A DNA stretch of 64,000 nt from JBDZVM01 sp040255675 (GTDB taxonomy: Bacteria; Actinomycetota; Actinomycetes; Acidothermales; Acidothermaceae). The translations under genes and the position numbers were made by a program. Positions 25,213-33,145 of the stretch are shown piece after piece; position 1 is the first letter of the stretch; each line of letters begins with the position of its first letter. Where the stretch lies: contig JBDZVM010000006.1 of assembly GCA_040255675.1 (NCBI GenBank), positions 90,213 through 154,212 on the forward strand. Direction: 5' to 3'. The notes below the pieces were generated by a model. It was not told the DNA's origin. It ran no database searches and saw only the letters and a list, made by a program, of their open reading frames with translations.

Positions 25213-26280
25213 CTAGCGAGAGCCGCTCAAAACGTCGGCAAGATCGAAGCGAACAGGTTGATCAAGCTGGGCGTATGTGCACGACTCCGGCTCACGATCG
25301 GGTCGCCAGCGCCGAAACTGCGTCGTGTGCCTGAACCGGCCGCCTTCCATGTGGTCGTAGGCCACCTCGCACACGAGACGCGGGCGAAGCGGCACCCAGC
25401 TGAGGTCTTTTCCGGCGTTCCAGCGCGTCACGCCGCCCGGACGCCGATCGCCGACGCCACTCACCGCCGCCGGCGACCACGGGTGCTCTGCTTCAACGAC
25501 CCGATACGGCTCCAATTCGCTGATCAGCTCACGGCGCCGGACGGCGGAAAACGCGCCGCATACCCCGACGTGCTGCAACGCTCCGGCGTCGTCGTAAAGG
25601 CCGAGCATCAAGGAACCGACGGCGGTTCCGGGTGCCGACGCGCGGTGCCAGCGAAAACCCGCGACGACGCAATCGGCGGTGCGTTCGTGCTTAATTTTCA
25701 CCATGACTCGCTGATCGGGTTTGTACGGCAGGTCGACGGCTTTGGCGACCACCCCGTCGAGTCCGGCGCCTTCAAAAACGTCGAACCACTGCCGCGCGAG
25801 GTCGAGCGAGTCGGTGGCCGGCGTGATCAGCACTCGGGAGTCGCCGGCGGGAACGATCGATTCGAGCAGCGCACGACGCCGCGAGAACGGTTCGTTCATC
25901 AGCGATTCGTCGCCCAAGGCCAGCAGATCGAAGGCGACGAACGACGCTGGCGTTTCAGCGGCGAGCTTCTTCACGCGAGACGCGGCCGGATGGATACGTT
26001 GCAGCAACGCTTCGAAGTCGAGCGAGTCGCCTCGAACGATCACGATTTCGCCGTCGGCGACGCAGTGCGCCGGCAGGGTCTCGCGAATCGCGTCGACGAC
26101 TTCGGGAAAGTAGCGCGTGAGCGGCCGCTCGTTGCGGCTGCCGAGTTCGATCTCGTCGCCGTCGCGGAAGACGATGCAGCGAAAGCCGTCCCACTTCGGC
26201 TCGTACACCATGCCGGCGGGAATGGCCGACTCGGATTTGGCCAGCATCGGCTTGATGGGCGGCATCACCGGAAGCTCCAT
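25213..26280 (-). CDS. ligC: ATP-dependent DNA ligase LigC
   Basis: This 355-residue ligase seals nicks using ATP. The nucleotidyl-transfer motif is YEPKWDGFRCIVFRDGDEIELGSRNERP with the adenylated Lys. The downstream motifs are VADGEIVI, FVAFDLLALG, GLDGVVAKAVDLPY and VMVKIKHERTADCVVAGF. The OB-fold region ends with MEGGRFRHTTQFRRWRPDREPESC. The start MELPVMPPIKPMLAK at ATG 26280 matches mycobacterial LigC, so longer frames are rejected. Together with Prim-PolC nearby it forms the known actinobacterial LigC/Prim-PolC repair pair. Confidence 0.95.
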   Translation of the reverse strand: MELPVMPPIKPMLAKSESAIPAGMVYEPKWDGFRCIVFRDGDEIELGSRNERPLTRYFPEVVDAIRETLPAHCVADGEIVIVRGDSLDFEALLQRIHPAASRVKKLAAETPASFVAFDLLALGDESLMNEPFSRRRALLESIVPAGDSRVLITPATDSLDLARQWFDVFEGAGLDGVVAKAVDLPYKPDQRVMVKIKHERTADCVVAGFRWHRASAPGTAVGSLMLGLYDDAGALQHVGVCGAFSAVRRRELISELEPYRVVEAEHPWSPAAVSGVGDRRPGGVTRWNAGKDLSWVPLRPRLVCEVAYDHMEGGRFRHTTQFRRWRPDREPESCTYAQLDQPVRFDLADVLSGSR

Positions 26281-26377
26281 GAGGCCATGATTGCGCGCGA
26301 GCGGAGCACGACGACAAGGCGACCCATCCCGGGCGCGTCGCGCCGAGACGGTCATCGGCGCGTGACACCCTCGTGGC

Positions 26378-27580
26378 GTGCGTTCGAAGAAGCTGACCTC
26401 CATCGAACTGTTCGCGGGTGGCGGTGGCATGGCAGTCGGCCTTCACTTGGCTGGCCTCGAGCATGCGGCACTCGTGGAGTGGGACGCGAAAGCCTGCGAA
26501 ACGCTGAGACGTAACGCGACAGCGGGACGCCGAGGCCCGTGGCGTCCGGAGGCCGTCATCGAAGACGATGTTCGTCACTTCGCGGAAAATGTGGCCTCGG
26601 CCGTCGACGCGGACGTCGACGTCGTCGCGGGAGGCCCGCCGTGCCAGCCGTTTTCCCTTGGTGGGCTCCATGCCGGCGATGACGATCGACGCAACATGTT
26701 CCCCGCCGCGATCGACGTCGTCCGTCGCACGGAACCCAAGGCGTTCGTGTTCGAGAACGTGCCCGGCTTGGTGAGGCCGTCGTTTCGCCCGTACTTCGAT
26801 TACATCGAGTCGCGGCTTCGCGAGCCTACGGTGCTGGCACGGCGGTCCGAAACGTGGCGCGATCACCGCGACCGGCTTGCCAAGAAGCCGCGAGGCGCGA
26901 GGTCGCTGCGATACAAGGTCACCCACGCGGTACTGAACGCGGCCGACTTCGGCGTGCCGCAGGTACGTCGCCGCGTTTTCATGATCGGTATACGTGAACA
27001 TCTCGGCGTCGAATGGTCGTGGGACGACCTGCGCAAGCCATATTCGGACGACGCCTTGATGTACGCGCAGTGGGTCGAACCGAGCTATTGGGAGGAGCAC
27101 CACCTCGAACCTCCTCCCGTGCCCGACTCGATATCCGGCGATCGACTGCACCGGCTAAAGCTCGAAGGGCCCCCTGCAACCAGACGCTGGCGCACCGTGC
27201 GCGATCTCGTCGCGGGCCTACCCGCGCCGGGGATCGGGGAGTCGCCGGAAGGTGTGCTGAACCATATCGGCGTTCCTGGCGCGCGCGCATATCCGGGCCA
27301 TACCGGAAGCCTTATCGACTGGCCGGCAAAGACGATCAAGGCGGGCGTTCATGGTGTTTGCGGTGGCGAGGCCATGATCCGCGATTGGGATGGAGCGCTG
27401 CGGTACATGACCGTGCGCGAAAGCGCGCGGGCGCAATCCTTCCCAGACTGGTACGAATTCGTGGGCGCGAGATCGACAGCCATGCGCCACATCGGAAATG
27501 CTGTCGCGGTAGAGGTGGCGCGTGCCGTCGGCGTAAAGCTTCGGGCAACACTTCGGGCAGCCCGGTCTGAAACGCTGTAG
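26378..27580 (+). CDS. dcm: DNA cytosine-5 methyltransferase
   Basis: This is a 400-residue C5-cytosine methyltransferase. Motif I is IELFAGGGGMAVGLHLAG, motif IV is AGGPPCQPFSLGG with the catalytic Cys, motif VI is FENVPGL, motif VIII is QVRRRVFMIG, and motifs IX and X are present at the C-terminus (RESARAQSFPDWY and IGNAVAVEVARAVG). A variable target-recognition region lies at about residues 230-300; the recognised sequence cannot be read from it. GTG 26378 is divergent from ligC with 97 bp between. A vsr gene follows at 38 bp, a common pairing. Confidence 0.95.
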   Translation: MRSKKLTSIELFAGGGGMAVGLHLAGLEHAALVEWDAKACETLRRNATAGRRGPWRPEAVIEDDVRHFAENVASAVDADVDVVAGGPPCQPFSLGGLHAGDDDRRNMFPAAIDVVRRTEPKAFVFENVPGLVRPSFRPYFDYIESRLREPTVLARRSETWRDHRDRLAKKPRGARSLRYKVTHAVLNAADFGVPQVRRRVFMIGIREHLGVEWSWDDLRKPYSDDALMYAQWVEPSYWEEHHLEPPPVPDSISGDRLHRLKLEGPPATRRWRTVRDLVAGLPAPGIGESPEGVLNHIGVPGARAYPGHTGSLIDWPAKTIKAGVHGVCGGEAMIRDWDGALRYMTVRESARAQSFPDWYEFVGARSTAMRHIGNAVAVEVARAVGVKLRATLRAARSETL

Positions 27581-27618
27581 GCGACGAACGATTTAGGCGG
27601 ATGGCGCGGTGACAGACG

Positions 27619-28089
27619 ATGGCGAGCCGTGACCCAGCCGTTACCTCCTACATCATGTCGCACGTTCGGTCGCGTGATACTGAGCCTGAGATGCTGCTTC
27701 GCCGGGAATTGTGGACGCGTGGCCTGCGATACCGGATCCATTCAAAACTCCCGGGCAAACCAGATTTGGTCTTTACGCGGCGTCGGCTCGCGGTATTCGT
27801 CGACGGTGATTTTTGGCACGGGCACGGCTGGGCGGCACGGGGCTTTACCAGCATGGAAGAACAATTCCGCAACCATCGCGACCCCGATAAGTGGATCGCC
27901 AAGATTCGCCGTAACGTCGAGCGAGATCGCGAGGTTGAGCGCCGTCTTCGCGACGCCGGCTGGAGGGTGTACCGCGTTTTGGAGAGCGAGATTCGCGCGG
28001 ACGTCGCCTCAGCCGCCGATGGCGTCGCGCGCCTTTTGGCCGGCAGGGAAGGAAGGGAGGACAGCCCTCCTCATCGACGCACCTCGTAG
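27619..28089 (+). CDS. vsr: Very short patch repair endonuclease Vsr
   Basis: Vsr nicks DNA 5' of T in T:G mismatches created by deamination of 5-methylcytosine, starting repair. The 156-residue protein shows SHVRSRDTEPEMLLRRELWTRG, then the PD-type nuclease core PGKPDLVFTRRRLAVFVDGDFWHGHGW with the catalytic Asp and metal-binding His. FRNHRDPDKWIAKIRRNVERD and a C-terminal WRVYRVLESEI follow. ATG 27619 has no clear ribosome binding site. It follows the cytosine methyltransferase and overlaps the next convergent gene by 19 bp. It might instead act as the nuclease of a small restriction system, but the motifs are those of true Vsr. Confidence 0.93.
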   Translation: MASRDPAVTSYIMSHVRSRDTEPEMLLRRELWTRGLRYRIHSKLPGKPDLVFTRRRLAVFVDGDFWHGHGWAARGFTSMEEQFRNHRDPDKWIAKIRRNVERDREVERRLRDAGWRVYRVLESEIRADVASAADGVARLLAGREGREDSPPHRRTS

Positions 28090-28823
28090 CGCGCGTAGAG
28101 CAGCTCGTCGTCGTCCAGCAATAGGTGGGTCAGCCGAAGACGCGCCGGCGGTTGCATGACTGGGCCGTCGAGGATGCGTCGCGACGGCCCGCCGACGAGC
28201 AGCGGTGAGATGGTGAGGCACAACTCGTCGAGGGCACCGCTCGCGGCGACGTCACCGAGCAGGGTCGGGCCGCCTTCGCACAGCAGCCGGTGGTAGCCGC
28301 GCTCGGCCAGCGCCTCGACCATCAGCGGGGGCTCGACGACTTTCGCTCCGGCGAGCACGACGTCGGCTACCTTGCGGGCTTCACGTAGCCGGTCTTGCGG
28401 CGCGGTCTCGCAGGTGACGACGATCGGCCGTTGCTTCTCGTTCGTGAAGTAGCGCGACGAGAAATCGAGCCGGAGCTGGTTCGACACCACGGCCATCACC
28501 GGCGCGGGCGGCTGGCCGGCGGCGGCACGCGCGGCCTGGTACTCCTGGCGCACCCGCGCCGGACCGTAGCCTTCGGTGATCACCGTGCCGGAGCCGGCGA
28601 TGACGACGTCCGACAGCGCCCGGAGCAGGCCGAGCACGCGTTGGTCGGTCGGGTTGCCGAGCCCGCCGGCGCGGCCTTCGAGAGTCGCGGCGCCGTCGGC
28701 GCTCGCGATCATGTTGCCGCGCAGCCACGGCCGCTCGCGCACGGAGTCGGGGTAGGCGTAAGCGGCGACGAGGTCGATGTCGTCGGCGGGTGTCGGAAGC
28801 AGTTGGCGCACGCGAACAGTCAA
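28071..28823 (-). CDS. RibD C-terminal-like pyrimidine reductase
   Basis: The 250-residue protein is a reductase-only RibD homologue of the dihydrofolate-reductase fold. It shows RPWLRGNMIASADGAATLEGRAGGLGNPTDQRVLGLLRALSDVVIAGSGTV near the N-terminus and RLLCEGGPTLLGDV with DELCLTISPLLVGG near the C-terminus. In riboflavin synthesis such enzymes reduce the ribosyl-amino-pyrimidine using NADPH. No deaminase domain is present, so it may be a paralogue with another substrate. The only early start is TTG 28823, directly after the treZ stop codon; GTG 28811 is an alternative. It is probably read from the trehalose operon transcript. Confidence 0.85.
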   Translation of the reverse strand: MTVRVRQLLPTPADDIDLVAAYAYPDSVRERPWLRGNMIASADGAATLEGRAGGLGNPTDQRVLGLLRALSDVVIAGSGTVITEGYGPARVRQEYQAARAAAGQPPAPVMAVVSNQLRLDFSSRYFTNEKQRPIVVTCETAPQDRLREARKVADVVLAGAKVVEPPLMVEALAERGYHRLLCEGGPTLLGDVAASGALDELCLTISPLLVGGPSRRILDGPVMQPPARLRLTHLLLDDDELLYARYEVRR

Positions 28824-30563
28824 TCAGGACGCCGGAGTCGGGTGCCGCAGGATCGCGACGGATTCGCCCGGCAGGCGCACCTCGCCGCCGCGGACTTCGA
28901 CGGACGCCGACGAGAGCAGCACCTCGGAGGCGGGTGACGAGACGGCATGGGGCGCGACGACACGAGGTTCGGGGGAAAGATTGGCGACGACGACCACCGA
29001 GCCGCGGGTGACCGTCATGGTACGCGCTCGATCGTCAGCGACCGCTTCGACGTTGCCGAACTCGCCGTCGCGCAGATCGGGCTGGCGCCGCCGCAACGCG
29101 ATCAGGTCGCGATACCACCGCAGCGTGTCGCGATGCTGCGGTTGCTCGACTTCGTTCCAGTCGAGGGTCGAACGCGCCCTCGTCGCCGGGTCTTGCGGGT
29201 CGGGCACCTCGTCGGGGCGCCAACCGAACGCGGCGAATTCGGCACGACGCCCGTCGCGCACCGCGTCGCCGAGCGAAGCGTCTTGGTGGTCGGTGAAGTA
29301 CTGCCACGGGGTCGAGGCGCCCCATTCTTCGCCCATGAACAGCATCGGGGTGAAGGGGCTCGTCAGCACGAGCGCCGCCACCACCTTCGCGAGATCGGGC
29401 GACACCAGATGACAGAGGCGTTCGCCGCGGGCGCGATTCCCGATTTGGTCGTGGTTTTGCGAGTAGCCGAAGAGCTGATGCCCGCACACCGACGGCGGTA
29501 GTGGGCGGCCGTGCCGGCGCCGTCGATGCGGCGAATACTGGCCGGCATAGACGTAACCGCCTGTCAACGCGGTGGCGAGATCGGCGAGCAACCCGAAATC
29601 CTCGTAATAGCCCGACTTTTCGCCGGTCACGACAGTGTGAATCGCGTGGTGGAAGTCGTCGCTCCACTGGGCGTGAACGCCGTAGCCGCCGAGGTCGCGC
29701 CTGACGACGATGCGTGGGTCGTTTCGGTCAGACTCGGCGATCAAGACCAGCTGCCGGCCGAGTTCGGCGCTGAGCGCGTCGGTTTCTGCCGCCAGCTGCT
29801 CGAGAATGTGCGTCGCCGATGTGTCGACGATGGCGTGGACGGCGTCGAGCCGCAGCCCGTCGAGCCGGTAATCGCGAAACCACATCAGCGCGTTGTCGAT
29901 GAAATAGCGGCGGACGACGTCGGAATCGGCCTCGCTGAAATTGACCGCCTTGCCCCAGGGCGTCGAGTAGTGATCGGTGAAATAAGGCCCGTACGCCGGT
30001 AGCACATTGCCGTCGGGGCCGAGGTGGTTATAGACGACGTCGAGAATCACCCGCAAGTCGCGCCCGTGGCAGGCGTCGACGAAGCGCTTGAAGCCGTCAG
30101 GCCCTCCGTAAGAATTTTGGACGGCGTAAGGGAAAACGCCGTCATAACCCCACCCGTGCTTGCCCGGAAACGCCGCGACCGGCATGACCTCGACGGCGTC
30201 GACGCCAAGGCCGACCAGGTGGTCGAGCTTGGCGGTCGCGGCCTCGAACGTTCCTTCAACGGTGAAGGTTCCGATGTGCAGCTCGTACACCACCGAGCCG
30301 AGCACGTCGGCACCGTTCCATGAATCGTGCTGCCATGCGAAGGCGGCGTGGTCGACGACGCGGCTTAATCCGTGAACACCGTGCGGTTGCCATGCCGAGC
30401 GCGGGTCGGGCAACGGGGTTTCGCCGTCCAGTGAAAAGCCGTAATCACAGCCGCTTTCGAGGTCGGCGTGCCACCAGCCCCGACCGGTCGCCGACATCGG
30501 GCGCGATCGCCCGTCGACGACGGCGTCGACGCGCCCGTGGCGCGGCGCCCACACGGTCGTCAC
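28824..30563 (-). CDS. treZ: Malto-oligosyltrehalose trehalohydrolase
   Basis: TreZ cleaves trehalose from maltooligosyl-trehalose, the second step of the TreY/TreZ route from glycogen. The 579-residue glycoside hydrolase 13 protein has an N-terminal beta-domain and HGWGYDGVFPYAVQNSYGGPDGFKRFVDACH. Also present are VILDVVYNHLGPDGN, DGLRLDAVHAI with the nucleophile Asp, LIAESDRNDPR with the general-acid Glu, and FSQ-type QNHDQIGNRARGERL. GTG 30563 overlaps the TGA of the upstream glsB gene (GTGA), so translation is coupled. The longer open frame is antisense to nothing real upstream and is rejected on domain limits. Confidence 0.95.
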   Translation of the reverse strand: MTTVWAPRHGRVDAVVDGRSRPMSATGRGWWHADLESGCDYGFSLDGETPLPDPRSAWQPHGVHGLSRVVDHAAFAWQHDSWNGADVLGSVVYELHIGTFTVEGTFEAATAKLDHLVGLGVDAVEVMPVAAFPGKHGWGYDGVFPYAVQNSYGGPDGFKRFVDACHGRDLRVILDVVYNHLGPDGNVLPAYGPYFTDHYSTPWGKAVNFSEADSDVVRRYFIDNALMWFRDYRLDGLRLDAVHAIVDTSATHILEQLAAETDALSAELGRQLVLIAESDRNDPRIVVRRDLGGYGVHAQWSDDFHHAIHTVVTGEKSGYYEDFGLLADLATALTGGYVYAGQYSPHRRRRHGRPLPPSVCGHQLFGYSQNHDQIGNRARGERLCHLVSPDLAKVVAALVLTSPFTPMLFMGEEWGASTPWQYFTDHQDASLGDAVRDGRRAEFAAFGWRPDEVPDPQDPATRARSTLDWNEVEQPQHRDTLRWYRDLIALRRRQPDLRDGEFGNVEAVADDRARTMTVTRGSVVVVANLSPEPRVVAPHAVSSPASEVLLSSASVEVRGGEVRLPGESVAILRHPTPAS

Positions 30564-30808
30564 CGACGGCGGCTTCCGGCACCGAAGAGGGTCACGAGCA
30601 GCGCCGCGATGACGACCTGGATCACGAAGATGGCCCAAAAGCCGACGTGGGCGGCGACGCCGATCGCGGTGCCCGCGATCGCGCCCACGATGCCGATGCA
30701 GATGGTGAGCAAGCAGCCGAGCGGACGACGGCCAGGCGCGAGAAAGCGGCCTAGCAGGCCGATGACCAGCCCAGCCACGAGCGCCGAAACGACTCCGGAT
30801 ATCTCCAT
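30560..30808 (-). CDS. GlsB/YeaQ/YmgE-family small membrane protein
   Basis: This 82-residue protein with three predicted membrane spans belongs to the transglycosylase-associated / GlsB stress-response family. The family pattern is VSALVAGLVIGLLGRFLAPGRRPLGCLLTICIGIVGAIAGTAIG. Members are induced by general stress; their biochemical role is unclear. ATG 30808 has a GGGAGG site nine bases downstream of the treY stop. Its own stop overlaps the treZ start. It is therefore locked between treY and treZ, which suggests coexpression with trehalose synthesis under osmotic or desiccation stress. Confidence 0.9.
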   Translation of the reverse strand: MEISGVVSALVAGLVIGLLGRFLAPGRRPLGCLLTICIGIVGAIAGTAIGVAAHVGFWAIFVIQVVIAALLVTLFGAGSRRR

Positions 30809-30817
30809 GCTGCCTCC

Positions 30818-33145
30818 CTACGCGCCGGTCGTCGTCAACGTCACCCCGGGAACGAGGAGCGCGGCGGTCGCGCCGCGCAACACTTCCTCGACCTTGCGCG
30901 CGCCCGCGCCGTGCTCGCGGCCGCTCAACGCGTCGACCCAGGTGCCTTTCGGCAAGACGATTTTCGTGTCGCGCCAGCCTCCGGTACGACGCAGCCGGGC
31001 GGTAAATCGCGCGGCGAGCGTCACGAGCGAGCCAGACCGTGCGAATGCCACCAGATGTTCGGCGGCTGGGCCTTGGGCCAGCAGCGGCTCGTAGCTGGCA
31101 AACCATTCGGGGTGCTCGCGTCGCAATCGCAGCACGGTGGCGGTGATGCGTAGTTTGTCGTCGAGCAACGACAGCAAGGCCTCGCGCCGCACGCCGAAGT
31201 CGACCGGCCCGCGATTGTCGGGGTCGACGAGGTTGAATGTCGCGAGTTCGCAGCCCTGGTAGATATCCGGAATACCGGGCATCGTCAGCTGAATCAACTT
31301 CTGCGTCAACGAATTCGCGGCGGCGGCGGGTTCGATCGTGGCGACGAACATGCCAACATCCGCCATGACGCCGTCGTCGTCGAACACCGCGTCGACAAAG
31401 CGGCGCACGGCGGCCTCGTATCGTTCGTCGGGCCGATGCCACGACGTCGCGAGCTTGGCCTCGCGGGTCGCTTTTTCCATGTATCGGACGGCGCGGGGCG
31501 CGTCAAGCGGCCACGCGCCGACGATTGTCTGCCAGAAGAAATATCCGGTGCGAGCGTCTGGGCAACCCAACTTTTCGCCGAGCGAAAGCCATCGGGTGAC
31601 GGCGTGCTCCCATTCGTCGGCCACTTCAGACAGGACGGCGATGCGGGCCCGCACGTCTTCGCCGCGCTTGGTGTCGTGCGTCGACAACGTGGTCATCGCG
31701 GACGGCGAATGAGCCTGCAAGGCCAAGGAGAATTCGTGGAACTCAGGAATCGAGATTCCGAATTTCGCGGGGTCGCCGCCGACTTCGTTGAGCGACAGCA
31801 GCCGGGAATGCCGGTAAAACGCGGTGTCTTCGACGCCCTTGGCGTAGAGCGCGGCGGCAGTTTGCCCGAAGCGGGTCGCGAACTCGCTGCCGTCGAGAGC
31901 GTGGGCGAGCACCGCTTCGACGTGGCGGCTGTTGTGGGGGCGTCGCCTGATCGCTTCTTCGCACGCCCGCTCGAGCGATTCGACAGTGCGCGGTGAGGTG
32001 GCGAACGGCCGGTACACGTCGAGGCCGCACAAAACATCGACGATCGCCTCGCGCGCTGAAGCACGCTCGCCCGCCTCGCCGCCGGGTAGCAAACGAGCGA
32101 GCCGGTTCACTTCCGGAAGCAGCACTTGCTCGGCGACAAGTCGCTTGCCCGTCTCGGCAACCGGAGCGAATTCCGGTGCGTCGCCGGTAGCTTCGGTGTA
32201 AATCCGGTTTAGCGGCGCCTCGCCTCGAGGGTCGACGAGCAGGCTGTTCACCGCGTTTAACGCGTCGTATCCCGTGGTGCCCGCGCTCGCCCAGTCGGGC
32301 GGCAGCGGTTCCCTACGGGCCAAAATCTTTTCGACGACGGTCCACCGAGAGCCGGCGACTTGCGCGAGTCGGGCCAGGTATTCACCAGGGTTGGCCAAGC
32401 CGTCGGGGTGGTCGATCCGCAATCCATCGATGGCCCCCTTGCCGACCAACTCGACAATCACGGCGTGCGTGGCGTCGAATACTTCGGGGTCTTCGACCCG
32501 CACGCCGATCAGCGAGGTGATGTCGACGAAGCGCCGGTAGTTGAGCACGGACGCCGCGGCTCGCCAGTCGGCGAGCCGGTAGTGCTGCGCTTCGAGGAGT
32601 TCTTCAAGCGGCAACGACTCAGTACCCTCGGCGACGGGGAAGCGGTGGTCGAAGTAGCGCAGCACCGGTTCGCCGTCTTCGTCGGCGACGCGCAGATTAG
32701 CCAGGTTGTGAGCGAGTGGCCCGTCGAGGAACGGCAAGACGACGCGGCCGCCGCCCGCCTGCCAGTCGATGTCGAACCAGCGCGCGAAGGGCGAGGACTG
32801 GCCTTGACGCAGCACCGACCACAACGCGGCGTTCAACGTTTCGGGGACAGGAATAGCCATGTGGTTCGGCACGATGTCGACGACGACGCCCACGCCACGC
32901 GCCCTCAGCGCTTGCGCCATCGTGTCGAAGCCGTTTTCGCCGCCGAGTTCGGGGTTGAGTCGCGCGTGGTCGACGACGTCGTAGCCGTGGGTGGAGCCCG
33001 GTGTCGGGGCGAGGATCGGTGACAGGTACGCGTGTGTGACACCGAGGTCGGCGAGGTAGTCGGCGAGGTTCGCGACGTCAGCGAACGTCAACGCGGGGCC
33101 CATTTGGAGCCGGTACGTCGAGCGAGGGATGTCGTCAGACGGCAC
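30818..33145 (-). CDS. treY: Maltooligosyl trehalose synthase
   Basis: TreY rearranges the reducing-end alpha-1,4 bond of maltooligosaccharides to alpha,alpha-1,1, forming maltooligosyl-trehalose. The 775-residue protein begins IPRSTYRLQMGPALTFADVANLADYLADLGVTHAYLSPILAPTPGSTHGYDV. It continues with VVDIVPNHMAIP, IDGLRIDHPDGLANPGEYL (nucleophile Asp), WTVVEKILA (Glu), and TMTTLSTHDTKRGEDVRARI-type SAMTTLSTHDTKR. LTMPGIPDIYQGCE near the C-terminus is typical. GTG 33145 overlaps the glgX stop by 11 bp. The open frame reaches 33349 but the extra part is antisense-like coding within glgX. Confidence 0.96.
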   Translation of the reverse strand: MPSDDIPRSTYRLQMGPALTFADVANLADYLADLGVTHAYLSPILAPTPGSTHGYDVVDHARLNPELGGENGFDTMAQALRARGVGVVVDIVPNHMAIPVPETLNAALWSVLRQGQSSPFARWFDIDWQAGGGRVVLPFLDGPLAHNLANLRVADEDGEPVLRYFDHRFPVAEGTESLPLEELLEAQHYRLADWRAAASVLNYRRFVDITSLIGVRVEDPEVFDATHAVIVELVGKGAIDGLRIDHPDGLANPGEYLARLAQVAGSRWTVVEKILARREPLPPDWASAGTTGYDALNAVNSLLVDPRGEAPLNRIYTEATGDAPEFAPVAETGKRLVAEQVLLPEVNRLARLLPGGEAGERASAREAIVDVLCGLDVYRPFATSPRTVESLERACEEAIRRRPHNSRHVEAVLAHALDGSEFATRFGQTAAALYAKGVEDTAFYRHSRLLSLNEVGGDPAKFGISIPEFHEFSLALQAHSPSAMTTLSTHDTKRGEDVRARIAVLSEVADEWEHAVTRWLSLGEKLGCPDARTGYFFWQTIVGAWPLDAPRAVRYMEKATREAKLATSWHRPDERYEAAVRRFVDAVFDDDGVMADVGMFVATIEPAAAANSLTQKLIQLTMPGIPDIYQGCELATFNLVDPDNRGPVDFGVRREALLSLLDDKLRITATVLRLRREHPEWFASYEPLLAQGPAAEHLVAFARSGSLVTLAARFTARLRRTGGWRDTKIVLPKGTWVDALSGREHGAGARKVEEVLRGATAALLVPGVTLTTTGA

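Noticed and set aside
23027..26280. A complete NHEJ system (Ku with LigD)
   Set aside because: No Ku gene is present and the polymerase and ligase match the Prim-PolC/LigC pair, which acts mainly in excision repair.
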